Numbered from the stretch's first letter, positions 33,471 through 43,140 are shown. The stretch: DNA of 64,000 bases from CAYPKW01 sp964411425 (GCA_964411425.1 CAYPKW010000004.1:1-64000); one strand, 5' to 3'. Translations and numbers: made by a program. The notes: generated by a model from the sequence alone, not told the origin.

Positions 33471-33561
33471 GTCGACCGCCACTCTTTGGCTGTCGGACCT
33501 CGTCCTTCGTCCCTCGACAGGCTCGGGATGAGGAGGCTCAGGAGGAGGTCGTTGCGCGACG

Positions 33562-34410
33562 CTACGCGTCGGTGCCCGCCGCTCCCGCCTTCGCCAGGCG
33601 GTCGAAGTCCATCAGCGTCCGCAACAGCCCGGGCATGTCCTTGAGCGGCACCATGTTGGGGCCGTCGGAGGGCGCGTTGTCGGGGTCCTGGTGCGTCTCC
33701 ATGAAGACGGCGGCCACTCCCACCGCGACCGCGGCGCGCGCCAGGACGGCGACGAATTCGCGCTCGCCGCCGGAGGACGTCCCCTGCCCGCCCGGCTGCT
33801 GCACCGAGTGGGTGGCGTCGAACACCACCGGGCAGCCGGTCTCGGCCAGGATCGGCAAGCTGCGCATGTCGGAAACCAGCGTGTTGTAGCCGAAGCTGGC
33901 GCCGCGCTCGCACAGCATGACGTTGCGGTTGCCGGCCGCTTCAACCTTGGCCACCACATGCTTCATGTCCCAAGGGGCGAGGAACTGGCCCTTCTTGATG
34001 TTCATGGCCCGGCCGGTGGCGGCGGCGGCGAGCAGCAGATCGGTCTGCCGGCACAGGAAGGCGGGGATCTGGAGCACGTCGACCGCCTCCGCCGTCGGCG
34101 CGCATTGCTCCGGCGCATGCACGTCGGTGAGGACCGCGCAGCCGTATTTCTCGCGCAACTCGGCCAGGATGGGCAGCCCCTCTTTCATCCCGATGCCGCG
34201 CGCGCTCTCGAGGCTGGTGCGGTTCGCCTTGTCGAACGAGGTCTTGTAAATGAGCCCGATGCCGAGTCTGCCCGTAAGCTCCACCAGCGCGTGCGCCATC
34301 TCGTGCGCATGGGCGCGCGATTCGAGCGCGCAAGGTCCGGCTATCAGCGTCAACGGCCGGTCGTTGCCGACGGTGAGCGTCCCGATACTGACGTGGCGGC
34401 AGGAGGGCAT
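33562..34410 (-). CDS. kdsA: 3-deoxy-8-phosphooctulonate synthase
   Basis: Encodes 282 residues. KdsA condenses phosphoenolpyruvate with arabinose 5-phosphate to make KDO 8-phosphate for the LPS inner core. The active-site segments IAGPCALES, YKTSFDKANRTS, TDVHAPEQ, QIPAFLCRQTDLL, NIKKGQFLAPWDM and CERGASFGYN are all intact. The start overlaps the pyrG stop as ATGA. Its presence argues that the organism makes KDO, which matters because several lpx genes are missing from their usual place here. Confidence 0.95.
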   Translation of the reverse strand: MPSCRHVSIGTLTVGNDRPLTLIAGPCALESRAHAHEMAHALVELTGRLGIGLIYKTSFDKANRTSLESARGIGMKEGLPILAELREKYGCAVLTDVHAPEQCAPTAEAVDVLQIPAFLCRQTDLLLAAAATGRAMNIKKGQFLAPWDMKHVVAKVEAAGNRNVMLCERGASFGYNTLVSDMRSLPILAETGCPVVFDATHSVQQPGGQGTSSGGEREFVAVLARAAVAVGVAAVFMETHQDPDNAPSDGPNMVPLKDMPGLLRTLMDFDRLAKAGAAGTDA

Positions 34411-36035
34411 CACACCAGCCGCGACTGCTCGAGGGCCGCCCGTATGAAGTCGGTGAACAGCGGGTGCGGCTCGAACGGGCGCGACCTCAACTCCGGGTGA
34501 AACTGCACCCCGATGTACCACGGATGGCCCGGCAGCTCGACGATCTCCGGCAGGATGCCGTCCGGCGACATGCCCGAGAAGCGCAGGCCCGCCTGTTCCA
34601 GGCGCTCCTTGTAGGCGACGTTGACCTCGTAGCGGTGGCGATGGCGCTCGCGGATGCGGTCGGCGTCGTAAATGCCGCGCACCTGGCTGCCCGGCATCAG
34701 CTCGCAGTCATAACCGCCGAGCCGCATGGTGCCGCCGAGGTCGCTCTCGATGTTGCGTCGTTCCACCACGTTGCCGCGCGTCCATTCGGTCATCAGGCCG
34801 ACCACCGGCTCGGCGCAGGGGCCGAATTCGGTGGAGCCGGCGAGCGCGATGCCCGCGAGACTGCGCGCCGCCTCGATCACCGCCATCTGCATGCCGAAGC
34901 AGATGCCGAAATAGGGCACGCCGCGCTCGCGCGCGAAGCGCGCCGCCTGAACCTTGCCCTCCGCGCCGCGCTCGCCGAAGCCGCCCGGCACCAGGATGGC
35001 GTGCACGTCCTCGAGGCGGCGGACCGCCGCCTCGGTTTCGAAGATCTCCGAGTCGATCCAGTCGAGGTGAACGCGCGCGTTGTTGGCGATGCCGCCGTGG
35101 GCCAGCGCTTCGGCCAGCGACTTGTACGAGTCGATCAGCGAGGTGTATTTGCCGACGATGGCGATCGCCACCTCGCTCTCGGGCGCCCGGATGCGTTCGA
35201 CGACGCGCCGCCAGTCGTCGAGGCTCTGGCCGCCGGACGGCAGGCCGAAATGGCGGCACACCGCCACGTCGAAGCCCTCGGCGTGGTAGGCGACCGGCAC
35301 CGCGTAGATCGTGTCCACGTCGAGCGCCTGGATCACCGCCTCGGGCCGCAAATTGCAGAACAGGGCGATCTTGCGGCGCTGTTCCGCCGAGATCTCGCGA
35401 TCGCAGCGGCACAACAGGATGTCGGGCTGGATGCCGACGCTCAACAGCTCCTTGACCGAGTGCTGCGTCGGCTTGGTCTTGAGTTCGCCCGCGGTGCCGA
35501 TCCACGGCAGCAGCGTCAAATGGATGAACAGCGAGCGCTCGCGGCCCAGTTCGTTGCCGAGCTGGCGAATCGCTTCCAGGAACGGCAGGCTCTCGATGTC
35601 GCCCACCGTGCCGCCGATTTCGCACACCACGAAGTCCTCGTCGCCCAAGTCGGCGCGGATGAACTCCTTGATCGCGTCGGTGACGTGCGGAATCACCTGC
35701 ACGGTGGCGCCGAGGTAGTCGCCGCGCCGCTCGCGCTGGATCACCGTCGAATAGATGCGGCCGCTGGTGACATTGTCGCTGCGCCGCGAGGCGACGCCGG
35801 TGAAGCGCTCGTAATGGCCGAGGTCGAGGTCGGTCTCCGCGCCGTCGTCGGTGACGTAGACCTCGCCATGCTGGATCGGGCTCATGGTGCCCGGATCCAC
35901 GTTGAGATACGGGTCGAGCTTGCGCAGGCGCACCTTGTGGCCGCGCGCCTGCAGGAGCGCGCCCAACGCCGCCGCCGAAATTCCCTTGCCCAGTGAGGAG
36001 ACCACGCCGCCGGTGATGAAGATGAACCGCGTCAT
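34410..36035 (-). CDS. pyrG: CTP synthase
   Basis: Encodes 541 residues. The N-terminal synthetase domain starts FIFITGGVVSSLGKGISAAA with the ATP-binding loop, followed by DPYLNVDPGTMSP and GGTVGDIES. The C-terminal glutamine amidotransferase has the nucleophile in GICFGMQMAVIEAA and the catalytic His/Glu in VQFHPEL. It makes CTP from UTP and glutamine. It is coupled to kdsA, whose product is later activated with CTP, and lies 81 bases downstream of secG. Confidence 0.97.
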   Translation of the reverse strand: MTRFIFITGGVVSSLGKGISAAALGALLQARGHKVRLRKLDPYLNVDPGTMSPIQHGEVYVTDDGAETDLDLGHYERFTGVASRRSDNVTSGRIYSTVIQRERRGDYLGATVQVIPHVTDAIKEFIRADLGDEDFVVCEIGGTVGDIESLPFLEAIRQLGNELGRERSLFIHLTLLPWIGTAGELKTKPTQHSVKELLSVGIQPDILLCRCDREISAEQRRKIALFCNLRPEAVIQALDVDTIYAVPVAYHAEGFDVAVCRHFGLPSGGQSLDDWRRVVERIRAPESEVAIAIVGKYTSLIDSYKSLAEALAHGGIANNARVHLDWIDSEIFETEAAVRRLEDVHAILVPGGFGERGAEGKVQAARFARERGVPYFGICFGMQMAVIEAARSLAGIALAGSTEFGPCAEPVVGLMTEWTRGNVVERRNIESDLGGTMRLGGYDCELMPGSQVRGIYDADRIRERHRHRYEVNVAYKERLEQAGLRFSGMSPDGILPEIVELPGHPWYIGVQFHPELRSRPFEPHPLFTDFIRAALEQSRLV

Positions 36036-36116
36036 GGACTCGACTTATGGAACGAAAGGGCCGGGCCCGGCAAGCCTTTCTCGGCGGCCGAACGAGGCGC
36101 GCCGCGAGGCGTCGCC

Positions 36117-36443
36117 CTATTGGCTCGCCGGCACGCTGGGGCTCGCCGGCGCGGCCGGCTCGGATTCGACCGGCGCCGAGGTGGCTGCAGGCGTATCCAG
36201 GATGGAGCGCCGCTCGACCCGCTCGTTCGCGATCATGGCGAGGATTATGCTGGTCGCCATGAAGCAGGCGGCCAGGATCGCCGTGGCGCGGGTGAGCAGG
36301 TTGGCGGTGCTGCGCCCGGTCATCAGGCCGGACATGCCACCCCCGCCGATGCCGAGGCCGCCGCCCTCGCTGCGCTGCATCAGAATCACCCCCACCAGGG
36401 TCACGGCGAGCATCAGGTGTATGACGAGAACGACCTGTGTCAT
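36117..36443 (-). CDS. secG: Preprotein translocase subunit SecG
   Basis: Encodes 108 residues. Two hydrophobic segments (about 4-22 and 55-72) flank the conserved cytoplasmic loop LMQRSEGGGLGIGGGGMSG, which is diagnostic for SecG. An Ala/Pro/Ser-rich tail follows, as is common in alphaproteobacteria. It is the small accessory subunit of SecYEG. The tpiA-secG-pyrG-kdsA order is conserved in the class. Confidence 0.93.
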   Translation of the reverse strand: MTQVVLVIHLMLAVTLVGVILMQRSEGGGLGIGGGGMSGLMTGRSTANLLTRATAILAACFMATSIILAMIANERVERRSILDTPAATSAPVESEPAAPASPSVPASQ

Positions 36444-36501
36444 GTCATGCTATCCCGGGGTGAGGGTCCGGGCGTTATGTAGTGCGTTTCAACCGATTGC
36501 G

Positions 36502-37266
36502 CTAGCGGCAACATTGCACGATCGCCCAGAACTCGTCCGCCGCGAGGCTCGCCCCGCCGATCAGCGCGCCGTCCACGTCCGCGACTTCGAGCAGGGCCGC
36601 GGCGTTGCCGGCATTGACGGAGCCGCCATAGAGGATACGCACCGCCCTTCCCGCCATGCGGCGGGCGAGCAGGCGGCGCAGATGGCCATGGGCCGCGGCC
36701 ACCTCCTCGAGCCTTGGCGTGCGCCCGCTGCCGATCGCCCACACCGGCTCGTAGGCGATGACCGTGTCGCCGCCCGCGTCCTCGGGGAGCGAGCCTTCGA
36801 GCTGGCGTTCGATGACGCTCAGGGTCTCGCCCCGCAGGCGCTCCGGCTCGGTTTCGCCGAGGCAAAGGATCGGCACCAGTCCGGCGCCCCGCGCGGCCAC
36901 GGCCTTGGCGCGCACCGTGGCGTCGGTTTCCCCATGGGCGGCTCGGCGTTCCGAATGACCGAGGATGACGTAGCGGCAGCCCGCGTCGGCCAGCATGGCG
37001 GCCCCAATGTCCCCGGTGTGCGCCCCATCCGGCGTGCCGTGGCAGTCCTGGGCGCCCAGTTCGATGGGGCTGCCGGCGATCGCCTGGCCGACCGGAATCA
37101 GCAGTGTCGCCGGGGGGCAGATCGCTACGTCGCAGGCGAGCCCACCGGCCCGGCGCGCCCGGGCGGCCAAGTCGGCCGCCAGTGCCACGCCCGAGGCGCG
37201 ACGGCCGTTCATCTTCCAGTTGCCGGCGATCAGCGGTCGCGGCACGGGTTCGGGCTGGGCGTTCAT
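36502..37266 (-). CDS. tpiA: Triosephosphate isomerase
   Basis: Encodes 254 residues. It interconverts dihydroxyacetone phosphate and glyceraldehyde 3-phosphate. The substrate lysine lies in AGNWKMNG, the electrophilic His in ILGHSERR, the catalytic glutamate in AYEPVWAIGSG and the phosphate loop in YGGSVNAGNA. Length is normal. It is divergent from ppiD across a 149-base spacer that must hold both promoters. Confidence 0.97.
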   Translation of the reverse strand: MNAQPEPVPRPLIAGNWKMNGRRASGVALAADLAARARRAGGLACDVAICPPATLLIPVGQAIAGSPIELGAQDCHGTPDGAHTGDIGAAMLADAGCRYVILGHSERRAAHGETDATVRAKAVAARGAGLVPILCLGETEPERLRGETLSVIERQLEGSLPEDAGGDTVIAYEPVWAIGSGRTPRLEEVAAAHGHLRRLLARRMAGRAVRILYGGSVNAGNAAALLEVADVDGALIGGASLAADEFWAIVQCCR

Positions 37267-37415
37267 GAATGGGCTCTCGTCGCCGCTGGTAGCATGGCGC
37301 GGGGTCGCGAGACAACGCCGCCGCCATGTCGGCTGTTGCCGGCCAAGGCCGGCGCTCCTATGATGGCACCGCCATCGCGGCGGCCTTTGCGAGCCCTAGC
37401 CCTCAGAGCTTTCCC

Positions 37416-39299
37416 ATGCTGATGAAGTTTCGCAGCAAGGCTGCGTACCTCACTATCAGACTCCTGTTCGTCGTGCTGATCGGCGCCTTCGGAGCATGGG
37501 GCATCGGCGACGTCTTCCGTCTGGGCACGGGCCAAAACGTGGTCGCGACCATCGGCCCGGTGAAGATCGCCGGCGAAGATTTCCTGCGCGAATACCGTAC
37601 CGAAGTGAAGCGGATGGAGGCGGTGTTCGGCAGCGCGCTCGAGCCGGAGGCGCTGCGCCAGCTCGGCATACCCGAACGCGTGCTCGACCAGATGATCACC
37701 CGCGTGGTGTTCGAGATCGCCGTCGGGCGCCTCGACATGGCGGTGTCGGACGAGGTCGTGCGCCGCGCCATCGAAACCGACAAGACGTTCTTCAACAACC
37801 TCGGGCAATTCGACCGCAACCGGTTCCAGGCGCTGCTGTACCAGGGCAACCTCAGCGAAGAAGGCTATGTGGCCCTGCTGCGCCAGGACATCTCGCGCCA
37901 GCAAATGCTGACCGCGGTCGCGGCCGGCTCGCTGGCGCCGACGACCCTGGTGCAGTCGATCCACCGGTTTCGCGGCGAGCGCCGGATCGCCGATACCATC
38001 CTGATATCCACCGACAGTACAGCCCTGCCTGCGGTCCCCGACGAGACGACGCTGGCCGCCTTTCACGAGGAGCATGCCGAACGCTACCAGTCGCCGGAAT
38101 ACCGTTCGCTCACCGTGGCACGGCTTTCGCCCGACGACATCGTGGCGGAGATGACCGTCTCCGAGGACGAGCTCCGGGCCGAGATGGACTCGCGCCAGGG
38201 CGAGTTCGACACGCCGGAGCGCCGCGAGCTGGAACAGATCGTTCTCGGGGACGAGGCCTCGGCCCGCGCCGCGGCTTCGAGGTTGGCGGCCGGCGCCGCG
38301 TTCGAAGACGTCGCCCGCGAGGCGACCGGGGCGGCGCCGGTCCCGCTCGGCGCGGTCGATCGAAACGAGATCGCGAGCGTCGTGCCCGAGCTGGCCGACC
38401 CGGCGTTCGCGACGCCGGAAGGGCAGTCCTCGGCGCCGGTCGAGAGCAAGCTCGGCTGGCACATCCTCAAGGTCGTGAAGATCGAGCCCGCGATTCGGCC
38501 CGGCGTGGCCGAGATCCGGGACAAGATCGCGCTCGACCTCAAGCAGCAGAGGGCGGTCGACAGCATGATCGGCATCGCCAACCAGTTCGATGACGCGCTG
38601 GCGGGCGGTAGCGCGCTGGAGACCGCCGCGCAAGCGCTGAGCCTGAAGGTGGACAAGGTGGCGGCCGTGGACGCCGCCGGCAAGACCCCCGACGGCATGG
38701 ACGTGATGGGCCTTGCCGGCAGCCCAACTGTCCTGAGGCTCGTGGCTTCGCTCGGCGCCGGGGAAACGAGTCAACTCACCGAGACTCCGGAGGGCGGCTA
38801 TATCGCGCTCAGCGTCGACGCCATCAGCCCGCCCGCGCCGAGACCGCTGGCCGAGCTGCGCGACAGGGTGATCGCCGACTGGCAGGCGGCCGAGCGCGAC
38901 AAAGCGGCGGGCGCCGCGGCCGCCGCCGCGGCGGCGGAGGTCGATGGCGGCGCCGATCTCGCGGCCGTCGCCGCCCGACTGGGAGTCGCCGTCAAGACCT
39001 CGGAGCCGTTCGCCCGCGGCGCCGGCGACCCAGGCGCCGGCATCGACGCCGCGCTGGCGGCCGAATTGTTCGAGGCGGCAACGGGCAAGGCGGTCGCCGG
39101 CACGGCCGAGGGCGGTCACGTGGTGGCGGTGCTAAAGGAGATTCGGCCCGCGGCGCCCGGCGACGCCGGCGGCGTGGCGGACATCGAGAAGGGCATCAAG
39201 GAAGGCATCGCCGTCGACCTTCTGGCGCAGTTCTCGGCCGCCTTGCGCCAGCAGATCGAGATCAGCATCGATCGTTCCGTCCTCGACGGCTTGATCTGA
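37416..39299 (+). CDS. ppiD: PpiD-like periplasmic peptidyl-prolyl isomerase/chaperone
   Basis: Encodes 627 residues. A single N-terminal membrane anchor (about 10-32, YLTIRLLFVVLIGAFGAWGI) is followed by a SurA/PpiD-type N-terminal chaperone domain (about 40-200), a parvulin-like domain (about 265-375; AFATPEGQSSAPVESKLGWHILKV) and a long Ala-rich C-terminal region. It should assist folding of proteins emerging from SecYEG. ATG 37416 is used; ATG 37422 is equally possible. trpE follows 7 bases later, a conserved pairing in alphaproteobacteria. Confidence 0.9.
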   Translation: MLMKFRSKAAYLTIRLLFVVLIGAFGAWGIGDVFRLGTGQNVVATIGPVKIAGEDFLREYRTEVKRMEAVFGSALEPEALRQLGIPERVLDQMITRVVFEIAVGRLDMAVSDEVVRRAIETDKTFFNNLGQFDRNRFQALLYQGNLSEEGYVALLRQDISRQQMLTAVAAGSLAPTTLVQSIHRFRGERRIADTILISTDSTALPAVPDETTLAAFHEEHAERYQSPEYRSLTVARLSPDDIVAEMTVSEDELRAEMDSRQGEFDTPERRELEQIVLGDEASARAAASRLAAGAAFEDVAREATGAAPVPLGAVDRNEIASVVPELADPAFATPEGQSSAPVESKLGWHILKVVKIEPAIRPGVAEIRDKIALDLKQQRAVDSMIGIANQFDDALAGGSALETAAQALSLKVDKVAAVDAAGKTPDGMDVMGLAGSPTVLRLVASLGAGETSQLTETPEGGYIALSVDAISPPAPRPLAELRDRVIADWQAAERDKAAGAAAAAAAAEVDGGADLAAVAARLGVAVKTSEPFARGAGDPGAGIDAALAAELFEAATGKAVAGTAEGGHVVAVLKEIRPAAPGDAGGVADIEKGIKEGIAVDLLAQFSAALRQQIEISIDRSVLDGLI

Positions 39300-39306
39300 C
39301 AGGCGG

Positions 39307-40812
39307 ATGAGAGTCGAGCCCGATTTTGCCGGCTTCGCCGCTTGCTACGCGGCCGGGCGGGCCGCGGTGGTGTGGACCACGCTGGTGGCCGACCTGGAGA
39401 CGCCCGTATCGGCCATGCTGAAGCTGGCCGACGGGCGGCCCAACAGTTTCCTTCTGGAGTCGGTCGAGGGCGGCGCCGTGCGCGGGCGCTATTCCTGCAT
39501 CGGATTGAAGCCGGACCTGATCTGGCGCTGCCGCGGCGACAGCGCGGAGTTGAACCGCCGGGCGCTGATCGACGCCGGCGCGTTTGAGCCGTGCGCCGGC
39601 GGCGCGCTCGCCTCGCTGCGCGCGCTTCTCAAGGAGTCGGCGATCGACACGCCGGCCAACCTGCCGCCCATGGCGGCGGGGCTGTTCGGCTATCTGGGAT
39701 ACGAGACGGTGCGGTTGATGGAGCGATTGCCGAGCCGGAAGCCGGACGTGCTCAAGGTGCCGGACGGCGTGTTCCTGCGCCCGACCGTGGTAGCCATATT
39801 CGACAACGTGGCCGATCGCGTCACGGTGGTGACGCCGGTGCGCGCCCAACGCGGCGTCGAGGCCGAATTGGCGTACGATCTCGCCTGCGCCCGCCTGGCC
39901 GAGACCGTGGCCGACTTCGACCGCTCGGCGCCGTTGCGCCACGAGCGCAGGGACGAGCAGTTGGCGCTGCCCGAGCCGCGCTGCAACATGACGCCGGAAG
40001 CGTTTCACGCCATGGTGCGGCGGGCGAAGGAATACATCCTCGCCGGCGACATCTTCCAGGTCGTGCCGTCGCAACGCTTCGCGCTGCCCTTCAAGCTGCC
40101 GCCGTTCGCGCTATACCGGTCGCTGCGCCGGCTCAATCCATCGCCGTTCCTGTTCTTCCTCGATTTTGGCGACTTCTCCGTGGTCGGGTCGAGCCCGGAG
40201 ATACTGGTGCGCCTGCGCGACGGCAAGGTGACGATCCGGCCGATCGCCGGCACGCGGCGCCGCGGCGCCACGCCGGCGGAGGACCGCGCGCTCGCGGCCG
40301 ACTTGCTGGCCGACCCGAAGGAGCTGGCCGAGCACCTGATGCTGCTCGACCTCGGGCGCAACGACGTGGGGCGCGTCGCCCGGGTGGGCACGGTCAAGGT
40401 CACCGAGCGGATGCAGATCGAGTATTACTCGCACGTCATGCACATCGTCTCCAACGTCGACGGCGAGATCGACCAGAAATACGACGCCATGGACGCGCTC
40501 ATCGCCGGGTTCCCCGCCGGCACGGTCTCCGGCGCGCCCAAGGTGCGCGCCATGGAGATCATCGACGAGCTAGAGCCCGACCGGCGCGGCGTCTACGCCG
40601 GCGCCATCGGCTACTTCGCCGCCAACGGCACGATGGACACCTGCATCGCGCTGCGCACCGCCGTGGTGAAGGACGGCACGATGTACGTGCAGGCCGGCGG
40701 CGGCATCGTCGCCGACAGCGAGCCCGAGGCCGAGTACCAGGAAAGCTGCAACAAGGCGCGCGCGTTGCTGCGCGCCGCCGAGGAGGCGCTGGGTTTCGCC
40801 GCCCGCGGCTGA
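39307..40812 (+). CDS. trpE: Anthranilate synthase component I
   Basis: Encodes 501 residues. It makes anthranilate from chorismate with ammonia supplied by TrpG. The feedback-site SFLLESVEGG, GRYSCIG and the chorismate-binding core PSPFLFFLDFG, IAGTRRRG, DLGRNDVGRV, MHIVSNV and FPAGTVSGAPKVRAMEII are present. It follows ppiD by 7 bases, so there is no room for a leader-peptide attenuator of its own. Unlike the common trpE-trpG arrangement, a DUF1203 gene lies between trpE and trpG. Confidence 0.96.
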   Translation: MRVEPDFAGFAACYAAGRAAVVWTTLVADLETPVSAMLKLADGRPNSFLLESVEGGAVRGRYSCIGLKPDLIWRCRGDSAELNRRALIDAGAFEPCAGGALASLRALLKESAIDTPANLPPMAAGLFGYLGYETVRLMERLPSRKPDVLKVPDGVFLRPTVVAIFDNVADRVTVVTPVRAQRGVEAELAYDLACARLAETVADFDRSAPLRHERRDEQLALPEPRCNMTPEAFHAMVRRAKEYILAGDIFQVVPSQRFALPFKLPPFALYRSLRRLNPSPFLFFLDFGDFSVVGSSPEILVRLRDGKVTIRPIAGTRRRGATPAEDRALAADLLADPKELAEHLMLLDLGRNDVGRVARVGTVKVTERMQIEYYSHVMHIVSNVDGEIDQKYDAMDALIAGFPAGTVSGAPKVRAMEIIDELEPDRRGVYAGAIGYFAANGTMDTCIALRTAVVKDGTMYVQAGGGIVADSEPEAEYQESCNKARALLRAAEEALGFAARG

Positions 40813-40919
40813 CTGTGCCGCTGCGATCACGGCCCGCATCGACGACGCAAGAATCGGGTAGCAGGGACGGCGCGGGTCGCGGAGCATGTCCGTCGCTGAG
40901 GAGCAGGGACACGGGGGAC

Positions 40920-41393
40920 ATGCCGCCGATCGTTTTCGCCTCCATGCCGACCGCGCAAGCGCGCGCCTTTCTCGCCGGAGCCCTCGACGCCAACGGACAA
41001 CCGCCCGAGCGGCACGTTTCCGTCGGAGACGGCGCGCCGTGCCGGCACTGTCAGGCGGACGTCGAGGCGGGCGAGCCGTACCTCATCCTCGCCTACAGGC
41101 CGTTTCCGGCGCCGCAGCCCTATGCCGAGATCGGCCCGATCTTCCTGCACGCCGCGCCCTGCGAGCGCTATCCCGCGACCGATGCGGTGCCGCCCATGTT
41201 TCTCAAGCGGGACCGCTTCCTGGTCAAAGGCTACAGTGCGAACGACCGGATCGTGTACGGCACCGGCCGGATCGTCGCCTCGTCGGACGTGGCCCGCGCA
41301 GCGGCGGATATCCTGACCCGGCCGGACGTGGCCTACGTCCATGCCCGCTCGGCGCTCAACAATTGCTTTCAGTGCCGGATCGACCGCGCTTGA
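40920..41393 (+). CDS. DUF1203 family protein
   Basis: Encodes 157 residues from ATG 40920, which is preceded by GGGGGA. The sequence CRHCQADVEAGEPYLILAYRPF, PYAEIGPIFLHAAPCERY and ALNNCFQCRIDRA matches DUF1203, a family of unknown function with conserved cysteines (CxxC and later C, CxxC) that may bind a metal. It lies between trpE and trpG, with 107 bases before and 116 bases after it. No role in tryptophan synthesis is known. Confidence 0.8.
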   Translation: MPPIVFASMPTAQARAFLAGALDANGQPPERHVSVGDGAPCRHCQADVEAGEPYLILAYRPFPAPQPYAEIGPIFLHAAPCERYPATDAVPPMFLKRDRFLVKGYSANDRIVYGTGRIVASSDVARAAADILTRPDVAYVHARSALNNCFQCRIDRA

Positions 41394-41509
41394 TCCGCGC
41401 CGCCCTTTCGCCGCGGTCGTCGTCTTCCTTCGCTCGTCCCGACCTGATATAACGGCGGCCGGACACCCGGCGCCGAAAAAAGGCGAACGATCAACCGCAA
41501 GTAACTGAA

Positions 41510-42109
41510 ATGTTTCTACTTATCGACAACTACGACAGCTTCACCTACAACCTGTTCCATTATCTTGGCGAACTGGGCGCCGAGTTCGTCGTGCGCCGCA
41601 ACGACGCGATCTCGGCAGCCGAGGCGATGGCGATGCAGCCGCGCGCCATCGTCATCTCGCCCGGCCCTTGCGACCCCGACCGCGCCGGCGTCTGCCTCGA
41701 CCTGGTGAAAGCCGCGGCCGGCAAGATCCCGGTGCTCGGAGTCTGCCTGGGCCACCAGGCGATCGGACAGGCCTTCGGCGGCAAGATCGTGCGCGCACCG
41801 GCGCCGATGCACGGCAAGCTCAGCCGCATTTCGCACCTGGGACACGACGTGTTCGCGGGCATCCCGAGCCCGATCATGGCGACGCGCTATCATTCGCTCG
41901 TCGTCGAGCGCGCCAGCCTGCCGGCGTGCCTGGAAGTGACGGCCGAGACCGAAGACGGCTTGATCATGGGCCTGTCGCACCGCGAATTGCCGATCTGGGG
42001 CGTGCAGTTCCACCCGGAGAGCATCGCCTCGGAGCACGGCCACGACCTGCTCGCCAACTTCCTGCGCCTGACCGGGTTCAACCCGATACCGCTCGCGGCT
42101 TCCGCATGA
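41510..42109 (+). CDS. trpG: Anthranilate synthase component II, glutamine amidotransferase
   Basis: Encodes 199 residues of the class I amidotransferase fold. IDNYDSFTYNLFHYLGELGA starts the protein, the nucleophile cysteine is in VLGVCLGHQAIGQAF, and the catalytic His/Glu pair lies in WGVQFHPESIASEHG. It supplies ammonia to TrpE. TrpG-type proteins sometimes serve both anthranilate and p-aminobenzoate synthesis. The stop overlaps the trpD start as ATGA, so trpG-trpD-trpC-moaC-moeA form one tightly packed unit. Confidence 0.95.
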   Translation: MFLLIDNYDSFTYNLFHYLGELGAEFVVRRNDAISAAEAMAMQPRAIVISPGPCDPDRAGVCLDLVKAAAGKIPVLGVCLGHQAIGQAFGGKIVRAPAPMHGKLSRISHLGHDVFAGIPSPIMATRYHSLVVERASLPACLEVTAETEDGLIMGLSHRELPIWGVQFHPESIASEHGHDLLANFLRLTGFNPIPLAASA

Positions 42110-43140
42110 GTAAGACGGCCGGCGACATCAAGGGCCTGTTGGCGGTCGTAGCATCCGGCAAGTCGCTTGGCGAAGCCGAGGCGGAGGAAGCCTTCGAGAT
42201 CATGATGTCCGGCAACGCCACGCCGGCCCAGATCGGCGGGTTGCTGATCGGCCTTCGCGTGCGCGGCGAAACCGTGGACGAGATCGCAGGCGCGGTGCGC
42301 GCCATGCGGGCCAAGATGGTCCGCATCGAGGCGCCGGCCGGCGCCATCGACACCTGCGGCACCGGGGGCGACGGCGCCGGCACGCTCAACATCTCGACCG
42401 GCGCTTCGCTGGTGGTGGCAGGCTGCGGCGTGCCGGTCGCCAAGCACGGCAACCGCGCCATGTCGTCCAAGACCGGGGCGGCGGACGTGCTGGCGGCGCT
42501 CGGCGTCAATCTCGAAGCCGACATGAGATTGCTGGAGAAGGCCCTCAAGGAGGCCGGCATGTGCTTCATGCTGGCGCCGCGCCACCACAGCGCCATGCGC
42601 CACGTCGGGCCGGTGCGAGTCGAGCTCGGCACCCGCACCATCTTCAACCTCATGGGGCCGCTATCCAACCCGGCTGGGGCGCGCCGCCAACTGGTCGGCG
42701 TGTTCGCCCGCCAGTGGCTCGAGCCGCTGGCCACGGTGCTGGGCCGGCTAGGGGCGGAGCGCGCCTGGGTGGTGCATGGCTCCGACGGCATCGACGAGCT
42801 GACCACCACCGGCGCCACCTACGTGGCGGAAATGACGGGCGGCCGGGTGCGCAGCTTCGAGGTCGTTCCCGAGGACGCCGGCCTGCCGCGCGCCAACGCC
42901 GCCGACCTCAAGGGCGGCGACGCCGCCGCCAACGCACGCGCGCTTGCCGCGCTGCTCGACGGCGAGAAGGGCCCCTACCGCGACATCGTGCTGCTCAACA
43001 GCGCCGCCGCGCTGGTGGTCGCCGGCAAGGCCCCGGACCTCAAGTCGGGCGCGGCGCTCGCCGCCCAGGCCATCGACGGCGGCAAGGCCAAGGCGGTGCT
43101 GGCCAAGCTGGTCGCCATCACCAACGAGCCGACGCCATGA
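42106..43140 (+). CDS. trpD: Anthranilate phosphoribosyltransferase
   Basis: Encodes 344 residues. It joins anthranilate to PRPP. The diagnostic DTCGTGGDGAGTLNISTGASLVVA (residues about 80-103, split here by its TGGDG) binds PRPP, and KHGNRAMSSKTGAADVLAAL, GMCFMLAPRHHSAMRHV and FNLMGPLSNPA follow. It lies between trpG and trpC with 4-base overlaps on both sides. Confidence 0.96.
   Translation: MSKTAGDIKGLLAVVASGKSLGEAEAEEAFEIMMSGNATPAQIGGLLIGLRVRGETVDEIAGAVRAMRAKMVRIEAPAGAIDTCGTGGDGAGTLNISTGASLVVAGCGVPVAKHGNRAMSSKTGAADVLAALGVNLEADMRLLEKALKEAGMCFMLAPRHHSAMRHVGPVRVELGTRTIFNLMGPLSNPAGARRQLVGVFARQWLEPLATVLGRLGAERAWVVHGSDGIDELTTTGATYVAEMTGGRVRSFEVVPEDAGLPRANAADLKGGDAAANARALAALLDGEKGPYRDIVLLNSAAALVVAGKAPDLKSGAALAAQAIDGGKAKAVLAKLVAITNEPTP

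Noticed and set aside
33149..33889. Open frames through the 129-base repeats reading RSEESRRR-type peptides
   Set aside because: They are spurious translations of the repeat element and run antisense into kdsA.
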